DNA of 64,000 nt from Lachnospiraceae bacterium (GCA_017427415.1 JAFRSU010000076.1:124001-188000); one strand, 5' to 3'; shown: positions 53,982 to 62,751, counted from the stretch's first letter. Translations and numbers: made by a program. Notes: generated from the letters alone by a model not told the origin.

Positions 53982-55580
53982 ATGACAATGAACGGCTTTT
54001 TCCGTCTGATGATAAAAGCAGACGGAACCTATCTTATAGTATACCCCCCTACAGATGGAGGACAGCCTTGTCAGCCTTCTGAGGTACTTCAGTATCTGGA
54101 TACATATCAGATACCGTACGATAAGATAGCCATATATAATCTGATGAGGACCTTTAACGAGAAGAAGGAGCTTAAGATCACTTCTTCCAATGTTTCAAGA
54201 CTTGATGAGACCATGGTTACCGAGTTTACGGAAAACTTTTTGTCGGTTACCGGAAGGTTCTATCCGGAAGTTGAAGGCGGAAAGAAGCTTGAAAAAAGCG
54301 ATATTATCTGGCTTCTTAATAACAGGGGAGTAAAGTTCGGTATAAAGGAAGATGTGATCGAAGATTTCCTTGAACACAGGATGTACTGTACCACTTATAC
54401 ACTTGCTGAGGCTTTGGCTCCCGTAGAGGGGTCTGACGCGGAGATTACATATAACTTTAATACCGATCTTTCAAAAAAGCCCAAGATGAACGAGGACGGT
54501 TCGGTTGATTTCCATCAGCTTGACAACTTAAGCAAGGTCACCGCCGATCAGATACTTGCAACATTAAAGCCGGCGGTATACGGAAAACCAGGTACGGATG
54601 TATTGGGGCGGCAGATAGCCCCCAAAAAGGTTAACGTTTTGTTCTTAAAGCAGACGAAAAACACAAGGCTTTCCGATGACGGACTAAAGCTGTACTGCAA
54701 TATCAACGGTCATGCCGTACTTGCCGACAAACAGGTGTTTGTTTCGGATACTTATGAAATTCCCGGAAATGTGGATGTGGCTACAGGAGATATCGAATAT
54801 ACCGGCAATGTAAAGATAACCGGCAATGTCAATTCGGGCTATAAGGTGCATGCCGAAGGTGATGTCATTGTTGACGGCATAGTTGAGGGCGCCGAGATAA
54901 CTGCAGGCGGCCAGATAGTATTAAAGCGCGGCATACAGGGCATGAACAAGGGTGTTTTAAGAGCCGGCGGCAATATTGTAGCCAAATTCATAGAGAGTGC
55001 CGAGGTGGTTGCAGGAGGCTTTATCCAGACGGAATCGATCATGCACAGCAAGGTTCAGTCCGGTGCGGAGATCATAGTCAAGGGTAAAAAAGGCTTTATC
55101 ACAGGCGGGATCATCAAGGCTTCCAAGTTCGTAGAAGCAAAGACCATGGGATCCGTTATGGGGACACAGACCATCATTGAGGTAGGCGAGAACATGGTAC
55201 TCATTGAAGAGGAAAGAACCCTGCTCGCCGAAAAAAAGGTAATTAAGGAAAACCTCGAAAAGTCTGAAAAGGTTATCTTTTATCTTTCAAAGAAGATAAA
55301 GGACCGTGAACAGCTGCCTCCGGAAAGGATAATGCAGTTCCAGCAGCTCTCCGTAAGCATCAGCGAGTATAAAAAACGCCTGGCTGAGATAGAGGAGAGG
55401 CTGACGGAGATCGAGGCTATGCTCAATACCGCGTCAAAGGGATACATCAACGTGGATGATGTAATATATCCCGGATGTAAGGTTACGGTTGCGAATGTTA
55501 CTACTTATATAAAAACGGAAACAAAGCATTGCTGTCTTGTAAGAGACGGAGCGGATGTCAGAGTGACTGCTTATAAGTAA
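53982..55580 (+). CDS. FapA-family (DUF342) protein
   Basis: 532 aa from the ATG at 53982; a GTG three codons earlier overlaps the ribosome-binding site. An N-terminal region (1-160) leads to a right-handed beta-helix (about 240-390; repeated GNVxxxG-type turns such as GDIEYTGNVKITGNVNSGY) and a coiled-coil end (about 405-485). FapA proteins are implicated in assembly or cell-surface polymer regulation; here the gene lies between sigD and swrB-like genes, so a motility-related role is likely but unproven. Confidence 0.85.
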   Translation: MTMNGFFRLMIKADGTYLIVYPPTDGGQPCQPSEVLQYLDTYQIPYDKIAIYNLMRTFNEKKELKITSSNVSRLDETMVTEFTENFLSVTGRFYPEVEGGKKLEKSDIIWLLNNRGVKFGIKEDVIEDFLEHRMYCTTYTLAEALAPVEGSDAEITYNFNTDLSKKPKMNEDGSVDFHQLDNLSKVTADQILATLKPAVYGKPGTDVLGRQIAPKKVNVLFLKQTKNTRLSDDGLKLYCNINGHAVLADKQVFVSDTYEIPGNVDVATGDIEYTGNVKITGNVNSGYKVHAEGDVIVDGIVEGAEITAGGQIVLKRGIQGMNKGVLRAGGNIVAKFIESAEVVAGGFIQTESIMHSKVQSGAEIIVKGKKGFITGGIIKASKFVEAKTMGSVMGTQTIIEVGENMVLIEEERTLLAEKKVIKENLEKSEKVIFYLSKKIKDREQLPPERIMQFQQLSVSISEYKKRLAEIEERLTEIEAMLNTASKGYINVDDVIYPGCKVTVANVTTYIKTETKHCCLVRDGADVRVTAYK

Positions 55581-55639
55581 TTTATTTTGGGACTTGTTTT
55601 TTCAGGCACAAAAGTATACACTTGCAAAGGGGGGATTTC

Positions 55640-55957
55640 ATGATAACACCTATTGAAATGTATTCTATGGTACCAAAATCCCAGGAAGCCTCGATGCTTC
55701 ACAGTGCTCAGAATGCCAAACATACCGCACAGCATGAGAGCGGCATGCAGGAAATAGCACGCGAGGTCAGGCAGAATACCCAGCAGATAGTGCACACTAC
55801 CTCGGCGGAGAATCCCGATTACAGGTATGACGCCAAGGAAAAGGGTAACGGAAGCTACTCTTCGGGAGAGAAAAAAAAGAACAAGAAGGAAAATGGATCG
55901 GAGCAGGACCGTGAGAAAAAAGAAGAGAACCACGGCGGCTTTGATATAAGGATTTGA
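55640..55957 (+). CDS. Conserved-looking hydrophilic protein, unknown function
   Basis: 105 aa from the ATG at 55640, directly behind GGGGGG. Met/Gln/His-rich N-terminal helix (MITPIEMYSMVPKSQEASML) then a Lys/Glu/Gly/Asn-rich disordered tail. No domain recognised. It lies between the FapA gene and the swrB-like gene, 4 nt before the latter. Confidence 0.7.
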   Translation: MITPIEMYSMVPKSQEASMLHSAQNAKHTAQHESGMQEIAREVRQNTQQIVHTTSAENPDYRYDAKEKGNGSYSSGEKKKNKKENGSEQDREKKEENHGGFDIRI

Positions 55958-55961
55958 GATT

Positions 55962-56804
55962 ATGGGCGGATTAGAGATTGCTTTATTGATTTTTGCTGTT
56001 GTTTTGATCGTAGTCAGTTTTTTTCTGGTGGACAAAAAGGAGCCGGCTCCTTCTACTGTCCCGGTACCGGATATGAAGCAGCTTAATGTGATAAGCGAGC
56101 GGGCCATCAAGGACATGAATACCAGTGCCAATAAGCTTATAGAAGGTACACAGGATCAGCTTGAAGCCATATCAAATGACAAGATCATGGCAGTGAATGA
56201 GTACTCGGATCAGGTTCTTGCAAAAATCGATACCAATCATAAGGAAACGGTATTTTTATACCAGATGCTCCAGGATAAGGAGAAGGAATTAAAGGAAACA
56301 GCGCAGAGGATGGAGGAACTCCGTATCAGCTGTGAGAAATTTTTGCATGAAAATCCCGAAGTTCCGGATGCGGCAAAGAATACAAAGAGCACCAAGAGTA
56401 CTCCCGCAAAAGCTGCCAAAAAGGAATATTTTGCAGCTCTCGATGAGCTTTCATCGGCAAATACCCCGGCACCGGCAACCGGCGACTGCGGGGATCGTCC
56501 TGCACGAAAGCTTGATATAGGTATGGAAGACTTCAGCTTCGATGATGATACATCGGCTCCTGAATCCGAGCCCGAGACCAAGGGATCAAAGAAAATGAAG
56601 TCAAAGGACAGGGCTAAGCAGAGACTTGCAACCGTATCGACTGACGTAAAGCAGAATATGGTGCAGAATGCTCCGGAAAAATCCGAAAAAACCAATGAAG
56701 TGATAGCTCTTTATAAAAAGAAGAAATCAGTTATGGAAATTTCTAAACTGCTCAATATGGGACAGGGTGAAGTAAAACTGATCATTGAATTATATTGTAA
56801 ATAG
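55962..56804 (+). CDS. SwrB-like (DUF6115-type) membrane protein
   Basis: 280 aa. N-terminal helix (about 4-24), coiled coil (about 60-130), long low-complexity region, and a C-terminal HTH-like segment (NEVIALYKKKKSVMEISKLLNMGQGEVKLIIELYCK, 245-280). Architecture and location between sigD and rpsB match SwrB of B. subtilis, which aids the flagellar export switch and SigD-dependent expression. Sequence similarity cannot be judged by eye, so function is by analogy. Confidence 0.7.
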   Translation: MGGLEIALLIFAVVLIVVSFFLVDKKEPAPSTVPVPDMKQLNVISERAIKDMNTSANKLIEGTQDQLEAISNDKIMAVNEYSDQVLAKIDTNHKETVFLYQMLQDKEKELKETAQRMEELRISCEKFLHENPEVPDAAKNTKSTKSTPAKAAKKEYFAALDELSSANTPAPATGDCGDRPARKLDIGMEDFSFDDDTSAPESEPETKGSKKMKSKDRAKQRLATVSTDVKQNMVQNAPEKSEKTNEVIALYKKKKSVMEISKLLNMGQGEVKLIIELYCK

Positions 56805-56819
56805 TCCCGGAGGCAGCAG

Positions 56820-57722
56820 ATGAAACTTAAGTATTATATGAGAGGCGTCGGATGCGGAATCCTTTTTACCTTGTTTATTTTTGTGGTGATAATCATTCCG
56901 AATCTGAAGCTTAAGGATAAGATAGAAGAAAATACCGATAATAAAACACAGACGGTGGATGAGAGTGATATAGGAAAGCTTACGGGGCAGACCGGAACGG
57001 AAGTGACACCGGATCCCAAGTCGGGTACGGAGCCGTCTCCTGCTAAAGATGCGGATAAGACTCCTACGGAGCAACCTACCGAGATCCCTACGGAGAAGCC
57101 GACAGAGAAGCCTACGGCCACTCCTACGGCGACACCTGAGCCTACGGATGAGGTAACTCCTGCACCTACAGAAGAGGCCACACCTACACCTACAGAGGAA
57201 GCAACTCCTACACCCATGGAAGAGGCCACACCTACACCTACAGAGGAAGCAACACCTACTCCTACGGCGACACCTATACCTACACCTACCGCAACACCGG
57301 AGCCTACACCGACTCCTACAGCGGTACCGACACCCACACCTACACCTAAGCCGACCGCGAGTCCGACACCGGTACCTACGGCCACACCTGTACCTACGGC
57401 TACTCCCACACCGACAGAAAAGCCGTCGCCTACAGCTACCCCTGTACCGACAAAGACTCCTACAGCTACACCTGAACCTACAAAGAAACTCGATAAGGAA
57501 AAGGATAAGACGGTAAGCGTTACGGTAGCAAAGGGTACTACATCCGAGCAGTTTGCACAGGCTATAGAAAAGGCCGGACTTGTAGATAACTGGAATGATT
57601 TCAACAAGTATCTTATAAGCAGCGGATATGCATACCAGCTGCAGTACGGGACATTCAAGTTAAAGAAGGGCATGAGCTATAAGGAGATAGCGGCAGCCTG
57701 CAGCGTATGGCCCGGGAACTGA
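56820..57722 (+). CDS. Membrane-anchored Pro/Thr-repeat protein with MltG/YceG-like C-terminus
   Basis: 300 aa. One N-terminal helix (about 9-30; GCGILFTLFIFVVIIIPN), a Pro-Thr-Glu-Ala repeat region (about 65-222; TPTPTEEATPTPT units) likely spanning the wall, and a C-terminal domain (about 232-298; VTVAKGTTSEQFAQAIEKAG, YQLQYGTFKLKKGMSYKEIAAACS) that resembles the LysM-like N-terminal part of the endolytic transglycosylase MltG, without its catalytic domain. Ends the flagellar cluster; the rpsB promoter follows. Confidence 0.75.
   Translation: MKLKYYMRGVGCGILFTLFIFVVIIIPNLKLKDKIEENTDNKTQTVDESDIGKLTGQTGTEVTPDPKSGTEPSPAKDADKTPTEQPTEIPTEKPTEKPTATPTATPEPTDEVTPAPTEEATPTPTEEATPTPMEEATPTPTEEATPTPTATPIPTPTATPEPTPTPTAVPTPTPTPKPTASPTPVPTATPVPTATPTPTEKPSPTATPVPTKTPTATPEPTKKLDKEKDKTVSVTVAKGTTSEQFAQAIEKAGLVDNWNDFNKYLISSGYAYQLQYGTFKLKKGMSYKEIAAACSVWPGN
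57060..57485 (+). repeat. Low-complexity CCTAC-rich repeat region
   Basis: Imperfect repeats of 6, 12 and 24 bases based on CCTACACCTACA encode the Pro/Thr repeats. The pattern includes near-identical blocks at 57180-57209 and 57228-57257 (ACACCTACACCTACAGAGGA). Copy number is probably variable. Confidence 0.9.
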
Positions 57723-57742
57723 AAAAAATTTTTAAAAATTTC

Positions 57743-57771
57743 TTGCATTATTAAAATATTTATGTTAGAAT
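57743..57771 (+). promoter_or_regulatory. Promoter of rpsB-tsf
   Basis: TTGCAT (57743-57748), 17-nt spacer and TAGAAT (57766-57771). It gives rpsB a leader of about 135 nt. Confidence 0.75.
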
Positions 57772-57915
57772 CGAAAAGGTCGTGCAATCTGCATGGCCTT
57801 TTACCAATTATTCATACGTCCGATGCACGGTGCAGCATATGCCGGATTGTTACAAACAGTCGCTTTAAGCTGTCGCAGAATGGGGCGCAAAATTAACCAA
57901 ATGGAGGAAAAAAAC
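57772..57915 (+). promoter_or_regulatory. Structured leader of rpsB
   Basis: The 5' leader holds short self-complementary stretches, for example AAGGTC...GGCCTT (57776-57800) and GCACGGTGC (57826-57834). It is a candidate S2 autoregulatory leader, but I could not match a known S2 leader fold. GGAGG for rpsB is at 57903. Confidence 0.35.
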
Positions 57916-58665
57916 ATGAGTGTAATCTCAATGAAGCAGCTTTTGGAAGCAGGTGTTCATTTCGGACATCAGACCAGACGCTGGAACCCTAAGATGGCAG
58001 AGTACATCTACACAGAAAGAAACGGTATCTACATTATCGACCTTCAGAAGTCAGTTGGCAAGGTTGACGAAGCTTATTATGCGATCAAAGATATCGTAGC
58101 AAATGGCGGAAAGGTACTTTTCGTCGGAACAAAGAAGCAGGCTCAGGATGCTATCAAGTCTGAGGCAGAGCGTTGCGGTATGTATTATGTAAATGAGAGA
58201 TGGCTCGGCGGTATGCTTACCAACTTTAAGACCATCAAGACCCGTATAGCAAGACTTAAGGCTATCGAGAAGATGTCTGAGGATGGCACATTTGATGTAT
58301 TACCCAAGAAGGAAGTTATCCAGATCAAGAAGGAGTGGGAGAAGTTAGAGAAGAACCTTGCAGGTATCAAGGAAATGCCCACTATTCCCGATTGTATCTT
58401 TGTTGTAGATCCCAAGAAGGAGAAGATCTGTGTTGATGAGGCACATACTCTTGGTATCCCGCTTGTAGGTATCGCTGATACCAACTGCGATCCCGAGGAA
58501 CTTGATTATGTTATCCCCGGAAATGATGACGCTATCCGTGCAGTAAAGCTTATCGTTGCTAAGATGGCTGACGCTGTTATCGAGGCTAATCAGGGTGCTG
58601 ACGCTGTTTCAAGCGATGCAGAGGCAGAGAGCGCAGAGGCAGATGCAGAGGAAGCTGAGGCTTAA
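57916..58665 (+). CDS. rpsB: 30S ribosomal protein S2
   Basis: 249 aa from the ATG at 57916 (GGAGG upstream, canonical [27 protein letters not shown]). An open frame 41 codons longer is part of the leader. Conserved stretches [36 protein letters not shown] and [24 protein letters not shown] are present, with an Ala/Glu-rich acidic tail (about 225-249). GCT/GAG-rich codon use fits high expression. tsf follows after 29 nt. Confidence 0.98.
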   Translation: MSVISMKQLLEAGVHFGHQTRRWNPKMAEYIYTERNGIYIIDLQKSVGKVDEAYYAIKDIVANGGKVLFVGTKKQAQDAIKSEAERCGMYYVNERWLGGMLTNFKTIKTRIARLKAIEKMSEDGTFDVLPKKEVIQIKKEWEKLEKNLAGIKEMPTIPDCIFVVDPKKEKICVDEAHTLGIPLVGIADTNCDPEELDYVIPGNDDAIRAVKLIVAKMADAVIEANQGADAVSSDAEAESAEADAEEAEA

Positions 58666-58694
58666 AGTTAATCACAGATCAGGAGGAAAAATAA

Positions 58695-59798
58695 ATGGCA
58701 GCTATTACAGCAGCAATGGTTAAGGAATTAAGAGAAATGACCGGTTCAGGCATGATGGATTGTAAGAAGGCTCTTACAGAGTGCGACGGTAATTTCGATG
58801 AGGCTATAGAGTATTTACGTAAGCGCGGACTTGCTCAGGCAGAGAAGAAGGCAAGCCGTATCGCTGCAGAAGGTGTATGTGACGTATTCATTACCGCTGA
58901 TAACAAGACCGGTGCTATCGTAGAGGTTAACTCTGAGACTGACTTCGTTGCAAAGAACGAGAAGTTCAGAGCTTATGTTGAGCAGGTAGCTCAGCAGGCA
59001 GCTGAGACAAGCGCAGCAGATATTGATGCTTTCCTTGCAGAGACCTGGAAGTTTGACAGCTCTAAGACTGTAGATGAGGCACGTGCCGCTCAGGTCGCAG
59101 TGATCGGTGAGAACCTTAAGGTTCGTCGTTTTGTAAAGTACACAACAAACGGATTCCTTGTTAAGTACATCCATATGAACGGCAAGATCGCTATCCTTCT
59201 TGACGTAGATGCTCCTTACAACGATGCTACAGTTGAGTGTGCTAAGAACCTGGCTATGCAGATCGCAGCTATGAATCCTACTTATGTTAAGAAGGAAGAG
59301 ATTTCAGCTGATACTCTTGCAAAAGAGAAAGAGATCGTAATCGACAGCTCACTTGCAGATCCTGCTTCACTTCCCAAGCCCATCCTTAACGCAGTTATCG
59401 AAGAGGCACTTTCTACCAACCAGTGGAGTGCTGAGGATAAGGCAGCTTATGAAGAGCAGAAGAGCAATAAGTTCTGGTACAACTTCATTTCAGATGCAGG
59501 TATGCAGGTACTTAGAGACATCGCAGCATCACACAAGGCTGAGACAATTGAGAACAAGATCTTTGCAGGTCTTGTTGAAGGACGTTTCTCAAAGCGGTTG
59601 AAGGAAATCTGCCTTGTTGACCAGCTTTATGTAAAGGCTGAGGATAAGGAAGATGTAGCTCAGTACATTGCAAAGGTAGCAAAAGAGAACGGCTGCACAT
59701 TCAATGTTAACAGATTCGTTCGTTTTGAGACCGGTGAAGGCCTTGAGAAGAGAAACGAGGACTTCGCAGCAGAAGTAGCTAAACAGATGGGACAGTAA
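58695..59798 (+). CDS. tsf: Elongation factor Ts
   Basis: 367 aa; EF-Ts is more often about 280-315 aa. It exchanges GDP for GTP on EF-Tu. The N-terminal UBA-like domain (KELREMTGSGMMDCKKALTECDGNFDEAIEYLRKRG), the TDFVAKNEKF motif and the core (NLAMQIAAMNPTYV) are normal. Between the KEKEIV helix and EGRFSKRLKEICLVDQ there is an extra stretch of about 55 residues (about 218-293, including EEQKSNKFWYNFISDAGMQV). The frame is open and codon use is uniform, so this looks like a genuine insertion. Its last codons form part of element A2's outer stem. Confidence 0.96.
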   Translation: MAAITAAMVKELREMTGSGMMDCKKALTECDGNFDEAIEYLRKRGLAQAEKKASRIAAEGVCDVFITADNKTGAIVEVNSETDFVAKNEKFRAYVEQVAQQAAETSAADIDAFLAETWKFDSSKTVDEARAAQVAVIGENLKVRRFVKYTTNGFLVKYIHMNGKIAILLDVDAPYNDATVECAKNLAMQIAAMNPTYVKKEEISADTLAKEKEIVIDSSLADPASLPKPILNAVIEEALSTNQWSAEDKAAYEEQKSNKFWYNFISDAGMQVLRDIAASHKAETIENKIFAGLVEGRFSKRLKEICLVDQLYVKAEDKEDVAQYIAKVAKENGCTFNVNRFVRFETGEGLEKRNEDFAAEVAKQMGQ

Positions 59799-59984
59799 GA
59801 CTATCCGCAGAAAAAATAATAAACCCGATTGGCAAGCTTGCTTGCACAATCGGGTTTTTATTTTTTTCTGTGGAGGCTGGATAGAACGCACGAGTAAACA
59901 AAAGCCGCGATAGCGGCGACCTACGGCGAAGCCGAAGGGTTTATGAGTGGGTTCTATCCCAGCCGGCGGATAGTCTTACTGTCC
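59790..59984 (+). repeat. Structured element family A, copy A2 (after tsf)
   Basis: Outer stem: a perfect 19-bp inverted repeat, GGACAGTAAGACTATCCGC (59790-59808) and its complement at 59966-59984. The left arm includes the last two tsf codons and its TAA. Inside: terminator hairpin (59821-59867) with tip CAAGCTTGCTTG (59833-59844), GGAGGCTGG (59872-59880), ACGAGTAAAC (59890-59899), AGCCGC/GCGGC and GGC-GAA-GCC hairpins, and the closing strand GGGTTTATGAGTGG (59937-59950) running to CCCAGCC, which pairs with GGCTGG. Same order and box sequences as A1. Confidence 0.82.
59821..59867 (+). terminator. Rho-independent terminator of rpsB-tsf, within A2
   Basis: AAACCCGATT (59821-59830) pairs with AATCGGGTTT (59848-59857), followed by a long T-rich run to 59867. 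Confidence 0.9.
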
Positions 59985-60013
59985 AGGTAAGAGCAGAACG
60001 CACGACCTGTTAC

Positions 60014-60178
60014 GGCACTATTCGCCGGCCGGGCAAGATACACTCTTTATCAATGCCCTTTTGGGCGTTGATCTGTTTATTCGTGTGTCTTGTCCAGCCT
60101 CCACCGGATACAATAGAAAAACGGCTTTGCAAGCGAGCTTGCAAGCCGTTTTTATTATTGTATCCGGCGAATAGCGCC
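60014..60178 (-). repeat. Structured element family A, copy A3 (after the chemoreceptor gene)
   Basis: Minus-strand copy, tail to tail with A2 and starting 4 nt after the chemoreceptor stop. Outer stem GGCACTATTCGCCGG (60014-60028) with CCGGCGAATAGCGCC (60164-60178), one mismatch. Read on the minus strand: terminator hairpin with tip CAAGCTCGCTTG (60130-60141), the GGAGGCTGG box (complement at 60094-60102), ACGAATAAAC (complement at 60075-60084), a hairpin ATCAACGCCC/GGGCATTGAT, and a closing strand AGAGTGTATCTTGCC. The interior arms differ from A1/A2 but boxes and order are kept. Confidence 0.75.
60106..60165. terminator. Bidirectional-looking terminator hairpin inside A3
   Basis: GGATACAATA (60106-60115) pairs with TATTGTATCC (60156-60165), with AACGGCTTTGCAAGC/GCTTGCAAGCCGTT inside; runs of A and T on both sides would serve both strands. 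It ends the chemoreceptor transcript. Confidence 0.8.
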
Positions 60179-60182
60179 TTTC

Positions 60183-61853
60183 TTACATCTTAAAATAAGA
60201 TGCTGCTTCTTTTAAGGTTTCCGACAGCTCGTTTAAGTGCTCTGTGTCATTACTGATAGTAATGACGTTCTTTGATATCTGGGTTACGGATGAGGTTACT
60301 TCTTCGTTGGTTGCCGCTGTCTGTTCGGATATAGCCGAAAGGTCTGTTACGGCATTGGTGATAACTTCCTTGATATCATTAAGCTCGTCGGTTATGGCTG
60401 ATACGGAATCAATCTCTTTAACTGAGGTCTTGATCTCGGTGTCAAGTACATCAAACTTGTCACGTGTGATGCCGAGCAGTCTCTGTTCTTCGGCGATGAT
60501 CTTTTCTACCTCACGGGACTGTGCAACGCAGTCTTCGGACTGGGTGGATATCTCGGATACTATCTCGGTGATACGCATTGCGGAATCATTGCTCTGCTCA
60601 GCTAAGTGCTTGATCTCTTCTGCTACTACACCGAAGCCCCTTCCGCTTTCGCCTGCACGGGCAGCCTCAATGGAAGCATTAAGTGCCAAAAGGTTAGTCT
60701 GGTCAGCTATCTCGGTGATGAATCCTACCATTTCCTCAATCTTGCTTATGGAGTTATTGGTATCGGTGATCTTTTTGGAGATGATCTCAATGGCTTCAGC
60801 GGATTTTTTACTGCTCACGGTCATATTGTCGATACATCCGGCTGCTTCTTCATTGGCTGAAAGCATATTGTCCGAGCTTGCATTCAGATGTTCGGTATTT
60901 GCTACGATGTTTTCTATCATTGAACCCATGGAGATGATCTTGGTATTGATCTCCTGCACACTCTCTGCCATGGTCTCGGTAGCCTGTGAGAGGCTGTCCA
61001 TGGATTTTGTGATATGTTCTGCACCGGCAGCCGACTGCCTTACAAGACCCGATGTGGATTCCATGGAGGATTTAAGCTCTCCTGCGGAGGCTCTGATCTT
61101 TGTCATTGATTCGCCTAAAGCAAATGAAAGCCGCTTTGCCGATTCTATCAGGGATATGGTCTCGTGGATGACGGACTTGGTCGTGATCTTTACCGGTTCA
61201 CCGTTGGATATCTTCTTAATACTGTTGGCTACATTTTTGAGCGGCGTGGAAATCTTTCGGGACATGATAATAGTGGCGATCAGGAAGAGCAATATCAATA
61301 TACCCGATGTAAGGATCGTCCTGACGATCAGGGCCCGCCGCAGGTTTGCGATGTCATGGTCGGGTTTTCCTGCAAATGCCATACCGCAGATATTATCTTT
61401 GGGACCCAGCGGCATATAATATACATGGTATTTGATCCCGTTGATAACTACCTGATCGGAGTAATAGTCTTCACCTTTACTTACAGCGGCCCATACATCA
61501 TCATCGGCAAATGTACCTTCGATCCTCTGACCGTTCTCATCTTTTATGGTGGTCATAAAACGCTGTTTGCCTTTGAAGATCGTAAAATCTATACCGGTGG
61601 CGGCCATCTTGTCCAGATAATCGGTGTCGTATTCCAAAAAACCGTCTACAAGGTCGTTATTGTTTACAAGATCATAATCGTAATATTCTTTTAGCCCCGT
61701 TACAGCAAGTTTTAACTCGTCCTTAAGGTTTTCTACCGTGGATCTTACGGAAGAACTTATGCTTATGGTGGACAGTGCGGAATTACCGATAAACAACGGT
61801 ACGATAGCAAATAGGATAAGTAAACGCTTAAAGTTCAGTATATATCTTTTCAT
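60183..61853 (-). CDS. Methyl-accepting chemotaxis protein with single Cache domain
   Basis: 556 aa from the ATG at 61853 (AAAGGAG upstream); a longer frame to 61904 overlaps the promoter. Two helices (about 9-30 and 176-198) enclose a periplasmic sCache_3-like sensor (about 35-170; [37 protein letters not shown]). HAMP follows (about 199-250), then the signalling domain with the hairpin tip [40 protein letters not shown]. Ligand unknown; a small organic acid is usual for this sensor fold. It acts with the CheA/W/B/C/D encoded in the cluster. Confidence 0.94.
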   Translation of the reverse strand: MKRYILNFKRLLILFAIVPLFIGNSALSTISISSSVRSTVENLKDELKLAVTGLKEYYDYDLVNNNDLVDGFLEYDTDYLDKMAATGIDFTIFKGKQRFMTTIKDENGQRIEGTFADDDVWAAVSKGEDYYSDQVVINGIKYHVYYMPLGPKDNICGMAFAGKPDHDIANLRRALIVRTILTSGILILLFLIATIIMSRKISTPLKNVANSIKKISNGEPVKITTKSVIHETISLIESAKRLSFALGESMTKIRASAGELKSSMESTSGLVRQSAAGAEHITKSMDSLSQATETMAESVQEINTKIISMGSMIENIVANTEHLNASSDNMLSANEEAAGCIDNMTVSSKKSAEAIEIISKKITDTNNSISKIEEMVGFITEIADQTNLLALNASIEAARAGESGRGFGVVAEEIKHLAEQSNDSAMRITEIVSEISTQSEDCVAQSREVEKIIAEEQRLLGITRDKFDVLDTEIKTSVKEIDSVSAITDELNDIKEVITNAVTDLSAISEQTAATNEEVTSSVTQISKNVITISNDTEHLNELSETLKEAASYFKM

Positions 61854-61894
61854 GGCTCGAAGGCTCCTTTCGGTGTCCTTTCTTATTACAATAT

Positions 61895-61923
61895 ATAATA
61901 TCAAAAGATGTTAAATAAATCAA
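61895..61923 (-). promoter_or_regulatory. Promoter of the chemoreceptor gene
   Basis: On the minus strand: TTGATT (61918-61923), 17-nt spacer, TATTAT (61895-61900). It looks SigA-like rather than SigD-like. Confidence 0.6.
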
Positions 61924-62155
61924 GAAAAAGAGTGGCAAAAACAGCGTTAAATCCGAAAAAAAGAGTGAAAAAAAAGAATAATATTAAACATTATATATAA
62001 TAGGAGACAAAAAATTAAGTATAAATTTATACAATGTGTCTAAAAAATGACAACAAAGTAAAAAAAGTGCTTACGAAAGTAAATAATATACATTTACTTG
62101 AATACGTAGATATAATATACTCGGTATTGTAGAAATTAAGAAAAGGCGGAATCAA
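61924..62155. other. A/T-rich divergent gap
   Basis: Runs of A with few G/C and no open frame of note. It contains TATAAT at 62111-62116 followed by ATAC, a possible -10 for the lipoprotein gene, but no convincing -35 at the right distance. GTAAATAATATACATTTAC (62079-62097) is a short imperfect palindrome that could bind a regulator. Confidence 0.4.
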
Positions 62156-62740
62156 ATGAAAGTAAAGAAAATGCCTGTTTTCGCGATGATCCTTGTGCTT
62201 ACCGCGGCTTTACTTACAGGATGCGGCAAGGCCGAAAGCTGGGCATACAATTTCGATGAGACCAAAGAGATTCTCCGGTTGAATTCCGACGGCACGGCAG
62301 TCTATCAGGCAAAAGTATTTGTCGACGGTATTCAGAAGACAGAAGAGAGAAAGTACACTTCTTATAAAAAAGACGATTCTTACTTAACCTTAAGCGGATC
62401 AGACGGAGAGCTTAAGATGCGTTGCAAGACCACAGATGACGGGATCGTTCTTTACGAGAAAAGTACTTATGTTTACACTCCGCGCGAGGGCTACGAAAGA
62501 GGAGACGGTATCGTCGGCGTATGGACCAATACAGGTACCGACAGACTCTTTTATGAGTTTTCCGATAAAGGAAACTTTATGGAGGACGGAGTTTTTGTAG
62601 GAGATTACTTCCTTGACGGTGAACCGGGTTCAATCAGGCTGGATTATTACGATGACCTGCCTGATACCATTCTCTACTACACCATAGAAGGTGATGAGAT
62701 GACGGTAGAGTACCCATGGGAACTGGTCCCTACCAAATAA
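62156..62740 (+). CDS. Small lipoprotein of unknown function
   Basis: 194 aa. Lipoprotein signal peptide with lipobox LLTGC (Cys23). The mature part has two related beta-rich segments (EILRLNSDGTAVYQAKVFVDG and RLFYEFSDKGNFMEDGVFVGDYFLDG), as in DUF5640-like lipoproteins that report on or bind small ligands. I do not recognise a specific function. AAAGGCGGAA precedes the ATG. Confidence 0.8.
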   Translation: MKVKKMPVFAMILVLTAALLTGCGKAESWAYNFDETKEILRLNSDGTAVYQAKVFVDGIQKTEERKYTSYKKDDSYLTLSGSDGELKMRCKTTDDGIVLYEKSTYVYTPREGYERGDGIVGVWTNTGTDRLFYEFSDKGNFMEDGVFVGDYFLDGEPGSIRLDYYDDLPDTILYYTIEGDEMTVEYPWELVPTK

Positions 62741-62751
62741 TTACGATCGTT

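Noticed and set aside
57060..57485. Direct repeats as a possible CRISPR array
   Set aside because: Repeats are contiguous, imperfect and in frame with a Pro/Thr-rich protein; there are no unique spacers.
56834..57673. Long minus-strand frame of 279 codons rich in Val and Gly
   Set aside because: It is the complement of the Pro/Thr-repeat gene; a repeat keeps several frames open. No start site context and no domain.
57793..57915. N-terminal 41-codon extension of rpsB
   Set aside because: Residues do not match S2, and the ATG at 57916 has the proper ribosome-binding site and canonical start.
60244..61419. 391-codon plus-strand frame opposite the chemoreceptor gene
   Set aside because: The minus-strand protein has clear receptor motifs; this Ser-rich frame is its shadow.
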